From positions 4,030,001 through 4,094,000 of the forward strand of contig NZ_LT992502.1 in assembly GCF_900324475.1 (NCBI RefSeq): a stretch of DNA of 64,000 nucleotides, in the 5' to 3' direction. The position numbers were made by a program, and so were the translations under genes. Below the pieces are notes generated by a model, which did not search any database, had not been told where the DNA came from, and saw only the letters and a program-made list of their open reading frames with translations. Source of the DNA: Enterobacter bugandensis (GTDB lineage Bacteria > Pseudomonadota > Gammaproteobacteria > Enterobacterales > Enterobacteriaceae). This document shows, piece after piece, positions 38,828-53,231 of this stretch (the stretch's first letter is position 1; the number at the start of each line of letters is the position of its first letter).

Positions 38828-39454
38828 ATGGAAGTTTCAACCTCCCTTCGTCGCCTTTCGCTTCTGCTGGCTGCGACCCTGACTTTCTCAGCCGCAGCGC
38901 AGGCAGAGCAAGCAACGCCACAGCAGATTGAACAAACAGGAAAAGCCGCCGAAGCGTATTTCGCCGCCCATCCTGAAAAAATGGGTGAAATTGTCTCTAC
39001 CTATCTCGCTGAACATCCTGAATTTCTAGTTGCGGCAGGGGAAAGCCTTCGCCAGCGTCAGGAGATAGCGCAGCAACAGGCCATGGTGCAAAATGTCATT
39101 CTCCATCGCGAGCAGCTGCTTGCTGGCGGCGATCCTGTTGTCGGGCCCGCCAACGCAAAAGTCGCCGTGGTGTCTTTTGTGGATGAGCAATGCGTGAACT
39201 GCAACGTCACAGAAACGCTTATCCATGCCAACCCGGATATCCGTTTTATCTTTAAAAAATTGCCTTCGGCCGGGTCGGCAAACAAAGTGTTACAGGACAA
39301 TGTGAAGCTCGTGAAGCAGATCGGTTTTGCCAACGCGCCGGCGTTTGTGGTTTTACCTCAGGAAAAAGATCCGGTCATTCAGCGCATTAGCGTGATGTCA
39401 GGAAACGTCTCTTCCGATGCATTAATCATGGCGATCCAGAAAGCCAAAGGATAA
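38828..39454 (+). CDS. Periplasmic thioredoxin-fold disulfide oxidoreductase (BcfH-type), shortened
   Basis: 208 residues: signal peptide to about residue 26, a helical N-terminal stalk (about 30-98) like the trimerising stalk of BcfH/ScsC, then a thioredoxin fold with the redox motif CVNC at 122-125 and the cis-proline Pro171. Only about 46 residues separate them, whereas DsbA-type proteins hold a large helical insertion there. Salmonella BcfH, encoded at the same place, is a trimeric disulfide oxidase/isomerase. It probably forms or corrects the pilin disulfides. A strong hairpin follows. Confidence 0.82.
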   Translation: MEVSTSLRRLSLLLAATLTFSAAAQAEQATPQQIEQTGKAAEAYFAAHPEKMGEIVSTYLAEHPEFLVAAGESLRQRQEIAQQQAMVQNVILHREQLLAGGDPVVGPANAKVAVVSFVDEQCVNCNVTETLIHANPDIRFIFKKLPSAGSANKVLQDNVKLVKQIGFANAPAFVVLPQEKDPVIQRISVMSGNVSSDALIMAIQKAKG

Positions 39455-39458
39455 GCAG

Positions 39459-39496
39459 GATGCCCGATGACGCGCATGAGTGCGTCATCGGGCATC
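39459..39496. terminator. Bidirectional terminator between the fimbrial and lsr operons
   Basis: GATGCCCGATGACGC and GCGTCATCGGGCATC form a perfect 15-bp stem with an 8-base loop, between the convergent ends of the BcfH-like gene and lsrG. T-runs are lacking, so the strength is inferred from the stem. Confidence 0.75.
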
Positions 39497-39499
39497 GAA

Positions 39500-39793
39500 T
39501 TACTCCGGCAACAGCCCCACAAAACTGCGTTTCTTACGCGGCTCCGACATCAGATCCTCAAGCTTATCCACGCACGCCAGATAGTGCGGGGTTTGCTTAT
39601 GCGCCAGCACCGCCTCTTCGTCTTTGTAGGCCTCGTAGATAAAGAACCGGGTTTTCACCCTCGGGTCCTGCAACACGTCAAACCGCAGGTTTCCCGGCTC
39701 CCTGATGGCCCCTTCATGGTTGGCGCGAAACACCTCAAGAAACTCGTCCACCCGCTCGGGCTTGATGTTAATCTCAACCAGCGTCACGTTCAT
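39500..39793 (-). CDS. lsrG: (4S)-4-hydroxy-5-phosphonooxypentane-2,3-dione isomerase
   Basis: Isomerises phosphorylated AI-2 (P-DPD) on the way to degradation by LsrF. It is 97 residues, an ABM-type alpha/beta barrel monomer starting [13 protein letters not shown]. Its start overlaps the lsrF stop by 4 bp. It is the last gene of lsrACDBFG; the tam gene that follows in E. coli is absent here. Confidence 0.94.
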   Translation of the reverse strand: MNVTLVEINIKPERVDEFLEVFRANHEGAIREPGNLRFDVLQDPRVKTRFFIYEAYKDEEAVLAHKQTPHYLACVDKLEDLMSEPRKKRSFVGLLPE

Positions 39794-40677
39794 TTTGCTT
39801 CTCCCTGTTTCTCTTCCTGCCAGAACTGGAACGCCTCCCGGGCGCTCACGTTCTCGTGAACCACTTTTTTCACCGCTTTCAGCATGGCGAGCGGCGCGCT
39901 GGACTGGAAGATATTGCGCCCCATGTCCACGCCGGACGCCCCCTGATCAATCGCCCGCCAGCACATCTCCAGCGCCTCGAGCTCCGGCAGCTTTTTGCCC
40001 CCGGCGATAACGATCGGCACCGGGCAGCTGGCGGTCACTTTTTCAAAGCCCTCGTCCACGTAGTAGGTTTTGACGAACTGCGCCCCCATTTCGGCGGCGA
40101 TGCGGCTGGCGAGCGAGAAGTAGCGCGCGTCACGCGCCATCTCCTTGCCGACGCCCGTTACCGCCAGCGTTGGCATGCCGTAGCGTGCGCCCGCGTCCAC
40201 CAGCTTAATGATGTTGTTAATCGACTGATGCTCAAACTCGCTTCCGATATACACCTGCGCCGCCACCGCGCAGACGTTCAGGCGCAGGGCATCCTCCATC
40301 GCCACCGCCACGCACTCGTTCGACAGCTCGCCCAGAATCGAGTTACCGCCGGAAGCGCGCAGCACCACCGGTTTGTTTGTCGCGGCGGGCACCTGGCTTC
40401 GCAGAATGCCACGGGTACACATCAGCACGTCGGTTTCGCCAAACAGCGGGGAGATGGAGAGATCGATACGCTCAAGGCCGGTGGTCGGCCCCTGAAAGTA
40501 GCCGTGGTCAAAGGCCAGCATCACCGTGCGGTTGCTCTGCGGGTTAAAGATACGCGCCAGACGGGACTGCATGCCCCAGTCCAGCGAGCCGCAGCCCTTC
40601 AGCGTGAACGGCACATTCTGCTGCGGCGTGCCGATGCCAAAATCCTTGCCGTCTTTGATGTCGTCTAAATCAGCCAT
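39790..40677 (-). CDS. lsrF: 3-hydroxy-5-phosphonooxypentane-2,4-dione thiolase
   Basis: Transfers an acetyl group from the isomerised AI-2 phosphate to CoA. It is 295 residues with a class I aldolase-like barrel. Conserved features include [12 protein letters not shown] near 54-65, the Schiff-base lysine in [11 protein letters not shown] near 203, and VIAGGKK near 231-237. Length and order match E. coli and Salmonella lsrF. Confidence 0.96.
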   Translation of the reverse strand: MADLDDIKDGKDFGIGTPQQNVPFTLKGCGSLDWGMQSRLARIFNPQSNRTVMLAFDHGYFQGPTTGLERIDLSISPLFGETDVLMCTRGILRSQVPAATNKPVVLRASGGNSILGELSNECVAVAMEDALRLNVCAVAAQVYIGSEFEHQSINNIIKLVDAGARYGMPTLAVTGVGKEMARDARYFSLASRIAAEMGAQFVKTYYVDEGFEKVTASCPVPIVIAGGKKLPELEALEMCWRAIDQGASGVDMGRNIFQSSAPLAMLKAVKKVVHENVSAREAFQFWQEEKQGEAK

Positions 40678-40688
40678 TTGCTCCCCCG

Positions 40689-41690
40689 TCAGAAATCGTA
40701 TTTGCTGATGTTTTCTTTGGTGAACACCACCCGCTCCGGCAGCAGCACGATGCCGTTGCCCTTCGCCTCATACTGATAGCCCTGCACGCTGTTCGGCTCC
40801 ACCTTCAGCGCGCCGATATCTTTTACGTCCACGCTGTCGCCAGGGTTAAGATCGCCTTTTTTCAGCAGACGATCGGCGACATTGACCGCAATTTTGCCCT
40901 GTTGTACGACATCCCACAGGCCGAAGGCTTTCACCGTCCCGCGCTCAACGTACGGACGCATGACGTTCGGCGTGCTGAAGCCGACAATCGCCACCCCTTC
41001 CCGCTTCAGGTTTTCCGCCGCCTGCGCCGCCGCCGGCAGGGCGTTGGCGTCCGGCGCGATGATCGCGTCCAGATCCGGATACGCTTTTAAGATCCCCTCG
41101 GCGGTCTGCAGAGATTTGGTTGCGTCGTTATAGCCAAACTGGGTGGTCACGATCTGCCACTGGGGGTGATCTTTCTCGATTTTGGCCTTCGCCTCTTTCA
41201 CCCACTGGTTCTGGTCGGTGACGGTGGGGCTGGAGTAGAAGAACGCCACTTTGGCATTCGGTTTGGTGACCTGCTTGCCCGCCATCTCTACCAGCAGGCC
41301 GCCGAGCTGTTCCGGCGTCCCCTGGTTGATATAAATGCTGCGGCACTCCGGTTTGGTGTCGGAATCCCAGGTCAGCACCTTCACGCCGCGCTGCATCGCG
41401 CGCTTCAGCGCCGGGCAGAGACCGTCCGGCGACACGGCGGAGACGATAATGGCGTTATAGCCCTGGTTGACGAAGTTGTTGATGAGCTGCACCTGGCCGG
41501 AAACGCTCGGCTCTGTCGGGCCGTCGTAGGTCACGTCCACGCCAAGATCTTTCCCCGCCTCTTTCGCGCCGTTGCCGCCGCTGGTGAAGAAACCCACGCC
41601 CACCAGCTTGGGGATAAAGGCAATGCGGTCCGCCGCCTGCGCCGAAGCGAAGCTGAGGGCCATTGCCAGGACGAGCAGTTTTGTTTTCAT
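40689..41690 (-). CDS. lsrB: Autoinducer-2 periplasmic binding protein
   Basis: Captures AI-2 for the LsrACD importer. It is 333 residues with a signal peptide ([20 protein letters not shown]). The type I periplasmic-binding fold starts [14 protein letters not shown]. Known AI-2 contacts, Lys in PKLVG and the Asp pairs in TWDSDTKPE and IAPDANALP, are present. It lies 1 bp from lsrD and 11 bp from lsrF. Confidence 0.96.
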   Translation of the reverse strand: MKTKLLVLAMALSFASAQAADRIAFIPKLVGVGFFTSGGNGAKEAGKDLGVDVTYDGPTEPSVSGQVQLINNFVNQGYNAIIVSAVSPDGLCPALKRAMQRGVKVLTWDSDTKPECRSIYINQGTPEQLGGLLVEMAGKQVTKPNAKVAFFYSSPTVTDQNQWVKEAKAKIEKDHPQWQIVTTQFGYNDATKSLQTAEGILKAYPDLDAIIAPDANALPAAAQAAENLKREGVAIVGFSTPNVMRPYVERGTVKAFGLWDVVQQGKIAVNVADRLLKKGDLNPGDSVDVKDIGALKVEPNSVQGYQYEAKGNGIVLLPERVVFTKENISKYDF

Positions 41691-41691
41691 C

Positions 41692-42669
41692 TTACGCTCC
41701 GGATAGTTTTCTGAAGAGAGATCGCACCCATTCGCGGTGCAGACTTAGCGAACGTCCCATCACCACCACAACCAGCAGCGCCCCCGACAGCGCGCTCGAC
41801 ACCTGGTTGGGGATGCCGACCATCTGTAATCCCTGCTGGAGATAACCCACCAGCAGCGCCGCCAGCGCCGTACCCAGCACCGACCCTGAACCCCCGTAAA
41901 TATTTGCCCCGCCGAGTACGGCGGCGGTGAGCGCGGGCATCAGCAAATCGCGCCCCAGATCCGAACGCGCAGAGCCGAAATAGGAGACCATCACCAGCGC
42001 GGCCACCGCCGACGCCACGCCCACCAGACCGTACAGCGCGTAGGGCATGCCGTTCACCGACAGCGCCGCATAGCGCGCCGCGCGCGGATTCTGGCCGATT
42101 AAAAACAGATGGCGGCCAAAGCGCCCGCGATGGGTAATCAGCCAGAAGAAGGCGGTAATCACCGCGAACAGCACCAGCGGGATCGGCAGCCCCAGCACCG
42201 TGAGGTTAGCGAACGCGGTAAAACCGTCCGGGAAGCCGCCGATGCCCTCGTAGCCCGTCGCCCCCGCCATGCCGGAGAGCAGCAGCGCGCCGCCGCCGTA
42301 GAGGTAGAGCGTGCCGAGGGTAATAACTAAAGGGCTAATGCCGGTGTAGTGGATCAGCGCCGCATTCACCAGCCCACACAGCAGGCCAAGCAGCAGCGTC
42401 AGCGGAACGGCGATCGTCATGGGCCACCCCGCCTGCATCATCACCCCCAGCGCGATGGCGCACAGGCCGATGGTGGAGCCCAGCGAAATGTCGATCCCGC
42501 CGCTGATAATCACCAGCGTCAGCGGCAGCGCCACGATGCCGATGCAGATGAAATCGCTGGTGCTGAACAGCAGCATGTTAACGTCGAGCATGCGCGGGTT
42601 AATGGCGCCGAAGAGCAGGATCTCCAGCACCAGCAATATCAGCAGCGCGCTTTCCCAGTTGAGCCTCAT
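41692..42669 (-). CDS. lsrD: AI-2 ABC transporter permease LsrD
   Basis: Inner-membrane permease of the AI-2 importer, 325 residues, BPD-transporter-2 family. It has about nine hydrophobic segments and the loop [12 protein letters not shown] that contacts the ATPase. It starts at the base after the lsrC stop. It forms a heterodimer with LsrC. Confidence 0.95.
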   Translation of the reverse strand: MRLNWESALLILLVLEILLFGAINPRMLDVNMLLFSTSDFICIGIVALPLTLVIISGGIDISLGSTIGLCAIALGVMMQAGWPMTIAVPLTLLLGLLCGLVNAALIHYTGISPLVITLGTLYLYGGGALLLSGMAGATGYEGIGGFPDGFTAFANLTVLGLPIPLVLFAVITAFFWLITHRGRFGRHLFLIGQNPRAARYAALSVNGMPYALYGLVGVASAVAALVMVSYFGSARSDLGRDLLMPALTAAVLGGANIYGGSGSVLGTALAALLVGYLQQGLQMVGIPNQVSSALSGALLVVVVMGRSLSLHREWVRSLFRKLSGA

Positions 42670-43697
<1,028 letters not shown>

Positions 43698-43701
<4 letters not shown>

Positions 43702-45185
43702 GATTGTCCTCCAAACGCCAGCGCCATCATCCGGTCGAGGCTGACGGCGTGGCGCGGCAGCTCGCCGCTGAGTACGCCCTGATGCATCACCAGCACGCGG
43801 TCCGCGAGGCCGGGGAATTCATCGAGATCGCTTGAGATCATCAGCACCGCAACGTTCTGCGCCGCCACGCTTTTAATGAGCTGGTAGATATCGGCGCGCG
43901 CCGACACGTCCACGCCGCGCGTCGGCTCATCGACAATCAGCAATAAAGGATTTGCCTCCAGACAGCGCGCCAGCAGCACCTTCTGCTGGTTGCCGCCGGA
44001 GAGCGTGCGCACGGTTTGATCCGCATGATTGAGCTTGATCCCCAGCGCCCGGTGATAGCGCTCCACCACCGCAGACTCCCGCTTTCGCTGCTGCCAGAGC
44101 GACGGCTCGTTCAGCGCCACCGTGTTCCAGCGGACAGGCGCGTCGAGAAACAGGCCGGACACCTGCCTGTCTTCCGGCAGATAAACCAGCCCTTTTTCCA
44201 GACGTAAACCCACCGGATCGGAGGTGATCTCCCGGCTCTCCAGCCACACCCGCCCGCCGCGTACGGGACGCAGGCCATAGAGCGTTTCGGCAAACTCGGT
44301 GCGCCCGGATCCGACCAGTCCGGCAAGGCCGACGATCTCCCCGGCGTAAATCTCCAGGCTGAGATCGATAAAGCCCTCTCCGGTGAGATCTTCCACGCGC
44401 AGCACCGGAAAATCCTGCGGCTGGGTGCGGCGGTTTCCCGGTAGCGCCAGCCACAGCTTTTGCGCATCGCTTAAGCCTTTTTCGCGGCTGACCGGCGTCA
44501 TGGCGGCGATCAGGGCGCTGTCGTCAAACTGGGCGGTTTCTCCGCTGAGCACCACCGCGCCGTCGCGCATCACCGAAACGTGGCTCGACAGCGTGCGGAT
44601 TTCCGGCAGCTTATGCGAGATAAAGACGATCCCGACGCCGAACGCCTGTAAGGCGCGGATCTGGCGAAACAGCCGTTCGGTTTCACCGGGCGTCAGCGAG
44701 GCAGTGGGCTCGTCCAGGATCAAAATTCTGGCGTTGCGCATCAGCCCGCGCAGGATCTCCACCATCTGCTGGTCCGCCACTTCCAGGGTGCTGGCCGTTG
44801 CATCAAGGTTAAGCTGACATTGCAGCTGCTGGAGTTTCTCCGCCAGCCGCTTTTCCCGATCGCGCTCGCGCGGCAGGCGGAACAGGATGTTTTCCCTCAC
44901 GGTCAGGTTGGGGAAAAGCAGAGGCTCCTGCGGCACCAGATAAATGCCTAACCGATGCGCCTGCGCCGGGGTAAGCCGTGCAAAAGACTCGCCCGCAACC
45001 GAAAGTTCACCGCTATCCGGCGTTTCCACCCCAGCGACGATCTTCATTAGCGTCGATTTTCCCGCGCCGTTACCGCCCATCAGCGCATGCACCTGCCCCG
45101 CAAGCAGCGTGAAATCAATGCCTTTTAAGACCGGCACGCCTGAGAACTGCTTGCTGATATTTCGCGCGTTGAGAAGTGGTGTCAT
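43698..45185 (-). CDS. lsrA: AI-2 ABC transporter ATPase LsrA
   Basis: Energises AI-2 import. It is about 495 residues with two ATPase halves. The first has Walker [10 protein letters not shown], signature-region VADQQMVEI and Walker [12 protein letters not shown]. The second has a degenerate Walker A (GLVGSGRTE), signature LSGGNQQKV and Walker [13 protein letters not shown], the pattern of sugar-type ABC proteins. Of two adjacent ATGs (45188, 45185), the second is 5 nt from a GGAG. First gene of the operon, divergent from lsrR. Confidence 0.95.
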
Positions 45186-45198
45186 CATCGCTCCGCTA

Positions 45199-45382
45199 TT
45201 GAACAAATGATTTTTAGATTTAATAATGTTCAAAAGCGTAGACGGTGAACTATATTTACAACCGTGCAGGGATCACAGTTTTATCGATTGAGATTCAGAT
45301 TAACCAGAAACGATCTAAATGATCCGTTTTGCCGCGTGGCTCACATTTTCACGCCGCGCCATTACGAACATATGATCTAAAT
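45199..45382. promoter_or_regulatory. lsrA-lsrR divergent control region, LsrR sites
   Basis: TTGAACA (45199-45205) and TGTTCAA (45227-45233) form a dyad next to lsrA. The motif ATCTAAA recurs three times: on the minus strand at 45213-45219, and within GATCTAAAT at 45312-45320 and 45374-45382 near lsrR. LsrR is known to repress both transcripts from this region until phospho-AI-2 binds. Confidence 0.6.
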
Positions 45383-45400
45383 TTTTATAAGAGTTCAATT

Positions 45401-46372
45401 ATGAGCGATAAACGCACTGCGGAAGAAGGACGGTTTGCCGGGCTGGCGCTGGCGGAAGAGGAGCTGGTGGCGCGCGTCGCCTGGTGCTACTACCACGACG
45501 GGCTGACCCAGAACGATATCGGCGAACGCCTCGGGCTGCCGCGCCTGAAAATCTCCCGCCTGCTGGAGAAAGGCCGCCAGTCGGGGGTGATCCGCGTGCA
45601 GATCAACTCCCGCTACGAGGGCTGCCTGTCGCTGGAAACCGAGCTACAGCAGCGCTTTGGCCTGAAGCTGGTGCGCGTGATGCCTGCCCTAAATACCCCG
45701 CCGATGAACGTGCGGCTGGGCATTGGCGCGGCGCAGTCGCTGATGGGCGTGCTGGAGCCCGGCCAGCTGCTGGCGGTGGGGTTCGGTGAAACCACCATGA
45801 GCAGCCTGCAACACTTAAGCGGCTTTATCAGCTCGCAGCAGATCCGCCTCGTGACGCTTTCCGGCGGCGTGGGGCCGTATATGACCGGTATCGGCCAGCT
45901 GGATGCGGCCTGTAGCGTCAGCATGATCCCCGCCCCGCTTCGCGTTTCATCTGCGGAAGTCGCCGGGATCTTAAAGCGCGAAACCAGCGTTCGGGACGTG
46001 ATCCTCGCCGCGACCGCCGCTGACGTGGCGGTGGTCGGCATTGGTTCCGTGAACCAGCGACGTGACGCGACGATACTGCGCTCCGGCTATATCAGCGAAG
46101 GTGAACAGCTGATGTACGCCCGTAAAGGGGCGGTGGGCGATATCCTCGGCTATTTCCTTAACGCCGAAGGGGAGTGCGTCGAGGAGCTGGAGATCCATAA
46201 AGAATTACTGGGCGTCACGCTCGATGAACTGGCGCAACTGCCCACCATCGTTGGCGTGGCCGGAGGGAAAGAGAAAGCCGATGCGATTTATGCCGCACTG
46301 AAGGGTCGCCGTATTAATGGCCTGGTGACGGAAGAGACGACAGCCCGCGCGGTGCTGGCTCTGGCCGAATAA
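45401..46372 (+). CDS. lsrR: AI-2-responsive repressor LsrR
   Basis: SorC-family repressor of the lsr operons, released by phospho-AI-2. It is 323 residues from ATG 45401. The helix-turn-helix is near 32-52 ([21 protein letters not shown]), and the sugar-phosphate-isomerase-like effector domain includes [12 protein letters not shown] and [11 protein letters not shown]. The frame is open upstream but the GAG-containing leader places the start here. Divergent from lsrA; lsrK follows after 32 bp. Confidence 0.96.
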   Translation: MSDKRTAEEGRFAGLALAEEELVARVAWCYYHDGLTQNDIGERLGLPRLKISRLLEKGRQSGVIRVQINSRYEGCLSLETELQQRFGLKLVRVMPALNTPPMNVRLGIGAAQSLMGVLEPGQLLAVGFGETTMSSLQHLSGFISSQQIRLVTLSGGVGPYMTGIGQLDAACSVSMIPAPLRVSSAEVAGILKRETSVRDVILAATAADVAVVGIGSVNQRRDATILRSGYISEGEQLMYARKGAVGDILGYFLNAEGECVEELEIHKELLGVTLDELAQLPTIVGVAGGKEKADAIYAALKGRRINGLVTEETTARAVLALAE

Positions 46373-46404
46373 GAGTCGCCCTGCGCTAACAGCGAGGCAA
46401 GCTC

Positions 46405-47985
46405 ATGAGTTACCTTTTAGCGTTAGATGCAGGGACAGGCAGCGTTCGCGCCGTGATTTTCGATTTACAGGGCAACCAGATTGCCGTCGGCCAGGCCGAG
46501 TGGAAGCACCTGAGCGTGGAGAACGTGCCGGGGTCGATGGAGTTCGATCTCGACACCAACTGGCAGCTGGCCTGCCGATGCATTCAGCAGGCGCTGGAGC
46601 GCGCGCGCCTGAGCGCGGCGGATATTCAGTCCGTCGCCTGCTGTTCGATGCGCGAAGGGATCGTGCTGTACGACCGCAGCGGCGAGGCCATCTGGGCCTG
46701 CGCCAACGTCGACGCCCGCGCCAGCCGCGAGGTGGCTGAACTCAAAGAGATCCACGACTACCGTTTTGAATCTGAAGTGTATGACGTTTCCGGCCAGACG
46801 CTTGCCCTTAGCGCCATGCCGCGCCTGCTCTGGCTGGCGCATCATCGCCCGGATATTTATCGTAAGGCCGCCACTATCACCATGATCAGCGACTGGCTGG
46901 CGGCGAAGCTCTCCGGCGAGCTGGCGGTCGATCCGTCTAACGCGGGCACCACCGGCATGCTGGATCTCTTTTCACGCGACTGGCGTCCGGCGTTGCTCGA
47001 CATGGCCGGGCTGCGCGCCGATATTCTCTCGCCGGTAAAAGAGACCGGCACCGTGCTGGGGGCCATCACGAAAGAAGCCGCACAGCAGAGCGGTTTACGC
47101 GAGGGCACGCCGGTAGTGATGGGCGGCGGCGACGTGCAGCTGGGCTGCCTGGGGCTGGGCGTTGTCCGCGCCGGACAAACGGCGGTGCTGGGCGGCACCT
47201 TCTGGCAGCAGGTGGTTAACCTGCCGCAGGTGCGCACCGACCCTGAGATGAACATCCGCGTAAACCCGCACGTTATCCCCGGCATGGCACAGGCGGAGTC
47301 GATCAGCTTCTTTACCGGGCTGACCATGCGCTGGTTCCGCGACGCCTTTTGTGCCGAAGAGAAGCTGATTGCCGAGCGGATAGGGATGGACACCTATTCC
47401 CTGCTGGAAGAGATGGCGGGCCGCGTACCCGCTGGCTCCCACGGCGTGATGCCAATCTTCTCCGACGCGATGCATTTCAAGCAGTGGTACCACGCCGCGC
47501 CGTCGTTTATTAACCTCTCCATCGACCCGGAAAAGTGCAACAAAGCGACGCTGTTCCGCGCCCTGGAGGAGAACGCGGCAATCGTCTCGGCCTGTAACCT
47601 GACGCAGATTTCACGTTTCTCCGACGTGACGTTTGATAGCCTGGTGTTTGCGGGCGGCGGCGCTAAGGGCGCCCTGTGGAGCCAGATTTTAAGCGACGTC
47701 ACCGGCCTGCCGGTGCGCGTGCCGGAGGTCAAAGAGGCAACGGCGCTCGGCTGCGCCATTGCCGCCGGAACGGGCGCGGGGCTGTTTGCGGATATGGCCT
47801 CGACGGGCGAGCGGCTGGTGAAGTGGAGCCGCGAGTTTACGCCAAACCCGCAGCACCGGGAGCTGTACGACGGCATGATGGAGAAGTGGCAGGCGGTGTA
47901 CGCGGATCAGCTCGGGCTGGTGGACAGCGGGCTGACCACGTCGATGTGGCAGGCGCCGGGGTTAGCGCGGGCAGCGACGCCGTAA
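46405..47985 (+). CDS. lsrK: Autoinducer-2 kinase LsrK
   Basis: Phosphorylates imported AI-2, trapping it and producing the LsrR inducer. It is 526 residues, FGGY kinase family. The phosphate-1 loop is [16 protein letters not shown] at the N-terminus, and the second ATP-binding motif [15 protein letters not shown] is near 416-430. Downstream of lsrR in one transcript. REP-type hairpins follow the stop. Confidence 0.96.
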   Translation: MSYLLALDAGTGSVRAVIFDLQGNQIAVGQAEWKHLSVENVPGSMEFDLDTNWQLACRCIQQALERARLSAADIQSVACCSMREGIVLYDRSGEAIWACANVDARASREVAELKEIHDYRFESEVYDVSGQTLALSAMPRLLWLAHHRPDIYRKAATITMISDWLAAKLSGELAVDPSNAGTTGMLDLFSRDWRPALLDMAGLRADILSPVKETGTVLGAITKEAAQQSGLREGTPVVMGGGDVQLGCLGLGVVRAGQTAVLGGTFWQQVVNLPQVRTDPEMNIRVNPHVIPGMAQAESISFFTGLTMRWFRDAFCAEEKLIAERIGMDTYSLLEEMAGRVPAGSHGVMPIFSDAMHFKQWYHAAPSFINLSIDPEKCNKATLFRALEENAAIVSACNLTQISRFSDVTFDSLVFAGGGAKGALWSQILSDVTGLPVRVPEVKEATALGCAIAAGTGAGLFADMASTGERLVKWSREFTPNPQHRELYDGMMEKWQAVYADQLGLVDSGLTTSMWQAPGLARAATP

Positions 47986-47990
47986 ATAAC

Positions 47991-48056
47991 GCCGGATGGC
48001 GCTGCGCTTATCCGTCCTGGGGTTTTGTAGCCCCGGTAAGCGTAGCGCCACCGGGG
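47991..48056. repeat. REP-type palindromic pair after lsrK
   Basis: GCCGGATGGCGCTGCGCTTA at 47991 and the inverted GTAAGCGTAGCGCCACCGG after a CCCCGG-rich centre make two facing REP units, the classic enterobacterial extragenic palindrome. A single related unit is at 55766. Confidence 0.85.
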
Positions 48057-48062
48057 AAGTTC

Positions 48063-51325
<3,263 letters not shown>

Positions 51326-51408
51326 CGGCCCTCCTGAATGGTAAAATTTGGCGTATCCCTGAAAAGGGTGCGTGAGTATACCCGTTTTCGCATTAATTTG
51401 GGCTTTTG

Positions 51409-51912
51409 ATGAACCAACTTACTTATCTCCAGGGCTATCCGGAGCATTTACTGACTCAGGTTCGCAGCCTGATTGCCGAGCAGAAGCTCGGCGCGGTGCT
51501 GGAAAAACGCTACCCCGGCACGCACGATTTCGCGACCGATAAGGCCCTCTGGCAGTATACGCAGGATCTGAAAAGCCGATATCTGAAGAGCGCGCCGCCG
51601 ATCAACAAGGTGATGTACGACAACAAGATCCACGTGCTGAAAAACGCGCTCGGCCTGCACACCGCCATCTCCCGCGTGCAGGGCGGCAAGCTGAAGGCTA
51701 AGGCGGAAATCCGCGTGGCGACGGTTTTCCGTAACGCGCCGGAAGCCTTTCTGCGGATGATCGTAGTCCATGAGCTGGCGCACCTGAAAGAGAAAGAGCA
51801 CGACAAAGCGTTCTATTCCCTGTGCTGCCACATGGAGCCGCAGTATCACCAGCTGGAGTTTGATACCCGCCTGTGGCTTACGCATTTATCGTTAAATGGT
51901 AATGCGGAATAG
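51409..51912 (+). CDS. ygjP: YgjP-like metallopeptidase-domain protein
   Basis: 167 residues from ATG 51409 (a TTG one codon earlier is not used in E. coli). It belongs to the YgjP/WLM family with the zinc motif [15 protein letters not shown] near 123-137 (HExxH plus a downstream His). No signal peptide, so probably cytosolic. Substrate and role are not known. It is divergent from rlmG; the K-12 neighbour ygjQ is missing between it and ygjR. Confidence 0.93.
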   Translation: MNQLTYLQGYPEHLLTQVRSLIAEQKLGAVLEKRYPGTHDFATDKALWQYTQDLKSRYLKSAPPINKVMYDNKIHVLKNALGLHTAISRVQGGKLKAKAEIRVATVFRNAPEAFLRMIVVHELAHLKEKEHDKAFYSLCCHMEPQYHQLEFDTRLWLTHLSLNGNAE

Positions 51913-51982
51913 CGCACTGGTTTTGCAATAATCCCGTGCTACAGTGGCTAAAGGTTCCCCGCTACGGAGTACGTAAACGTTT

Positions 51983-52981
51983 ATGATACGTTTCGCAGTC
52001 ATTGGAACGAACTGGATCACGCGCCAGTTCGTCGACGCCGCCCACGAAACCGGCAAACTTAAACTCACCGCAGTCTATTCCCGCAGCCTTGAGCAGGCGC
52101 AGAGCTTTGCTAACGACTACCTCGTCGAGCATCTCTTCACCTCCCTGGATGAAATGGCGCAAAGCGACGCCATTGACGCGGTTTATATCGCCAGCCCGAA
52201 CTCCCTGCACTTCCCGCAAACGGCGCTGTTTCTCGGCCACAAAAAGCACGTAATTTGCGAGAAGCCGCTGGCCTCGAATATTGAGGAAGTGGAAGCGGCC
52301 ATTGCGCTTGCCCGCGAAAACCAGGTGGTGCTGTTCGAAGCGTTCAAAACCGCCAGCCTGCCGAATTTCCTTCTGCTGCAGCAGTCCCTGCCGAAAATTG
52401 GCAAAGTGCGCAAAGCCTTTATCAACTACTGCCAGTATTCGTCGCGCTATCAGCGCTATCTGGACGGCGAGAATCCGAATACCTTTAACCCGGCCTTCTC
52501 AAACGGCTCGATTATGGATATCGGTTTTTACTGCCTGGCCTCTGCCGTAGCGCTGTGGGGCGAGCCGCACGGCGTTACGGCCACCGCCAGCCTGCTGGAG
52601 AGCGGCGTGGATGCACACGGTTTGGTGGTGCTGGATTACGGTGATTTCAGCGTCACGCTGCAGCACTCCAAGGTGAGCGATTCCGTGTTGCCGAGCGAAA
52701 TTCAGGGCGAAGCCGGGTCGCTGGTCATCGAGAAGATCTCCGAATGCCAGAAGGTGAGCTTCGTGCCGCGCGGCGGCAAAGCGCAGGAACTGACGCAGCC
52801 TCAGCATATTAACACTATGCTCTATGAGGCAGAGGTCTTCGCCCGTCTGGTGGAAGACAACGAAGTGAATCACCCAGGCCTTGCGGTAAGCCGCACCACG
52901 GCGAAGCTGCAAACCGAGATCCGCCGCAAGACCGGCGTGGTGTTCCCGGCAGACGGCATAGGCGCGGAAGCGATCGCGTAA
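51983..52981 (+). CDS. ygjR: Gfo/Idh/MocA-family oxidoreductase YgjR
   Basis: 332 residues. The N-terminal Rossmann segment is IRFAVIGTNWITRQFVDAA, where the usual GxGxxA is replaced by GTNWIT. The EKP motif (VICEKPLASN near 92-101) typical of this family is present. Probably an NAD(P)-dependent dehydrogenase on a sugar or inositol-like compound; the substrate is unknown. Followed by the alx riboswitch. Confidence 0.92.
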   Translation: MIRFAVIGTNWITRQFVDAAHETGKLKLTAVYSRSLEQAQSFANDYLVEHLFTSLDEMAQSDAIDAVYIASPNSLHFPQTALFLGHKKHVICEKPLASNIEEVEAAIALARENQVVLFEAFKTASLPNFLLLQQSLPKIGKVRKAFINYCQYSSRYQRYLDGENPNTFNPAFSNGSIMDIGFYCLASAVALWGEPHGVTATASLLESGVDAHGLVVLDYGDFSVTLQHSKVSDSVLPSEIQGEAGSLVIEKISECQKVSFVPRGGKAQELTQPQHINTMLYEAEVFARLVEDNEVNHPGLAVSRTTAKLQTEIRRKTGVVFPADGIGAEAIA

Positions 52982-53043
52982 AGCTGTGTAATGAAACGGC
53001 GCAGGCCATTGACGAAACCGATGGTCTGACATATTTTGTTACC

Positions 53044-53209
53044 TGCAAAGGGGAGTAACTTCTTCGCCGGTGGATCGTCATTACGATGCGTAAAATATGC
53101 ATCCGGTCGCCGGGCAACCTTCGTGGTTGTAAGTGAGACCTTGCCGGAAGGCGAGGTCTATGCATAAAAAGCTAACGGCTATCGTCTTCTGACCATGGCC
53201 GTTTTTGTT
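53044..53209 (+). ncRNA. yybP-ykoY manganese riboswitch (alx leader, SraF)
   Basis: The leader of alx carries the class hallmarks: AAAGGGGAGTA near 53048-53057 and the second conserved loop GTGAGACCTTGCCGG with a GGCGAGGTCTATGC closing part near 53137-53164. A terminator-like stem ACGGCTAT/ATGGCCGT with TTTTTG follows at 53175-53207. In E. coli this element binds manganese and also responds to alkaline pH to switch on alx. Confidence 0.92.
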
Positions 53210-53231
53210 TTTTATGTGTAAGGAAAATAGT

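Noticed and set aside
45269..45284. CRP site in the lsrA-lsrR region
   Set aside because: Only the right half (TCACA) is good; the left half does not match at the required spacing.
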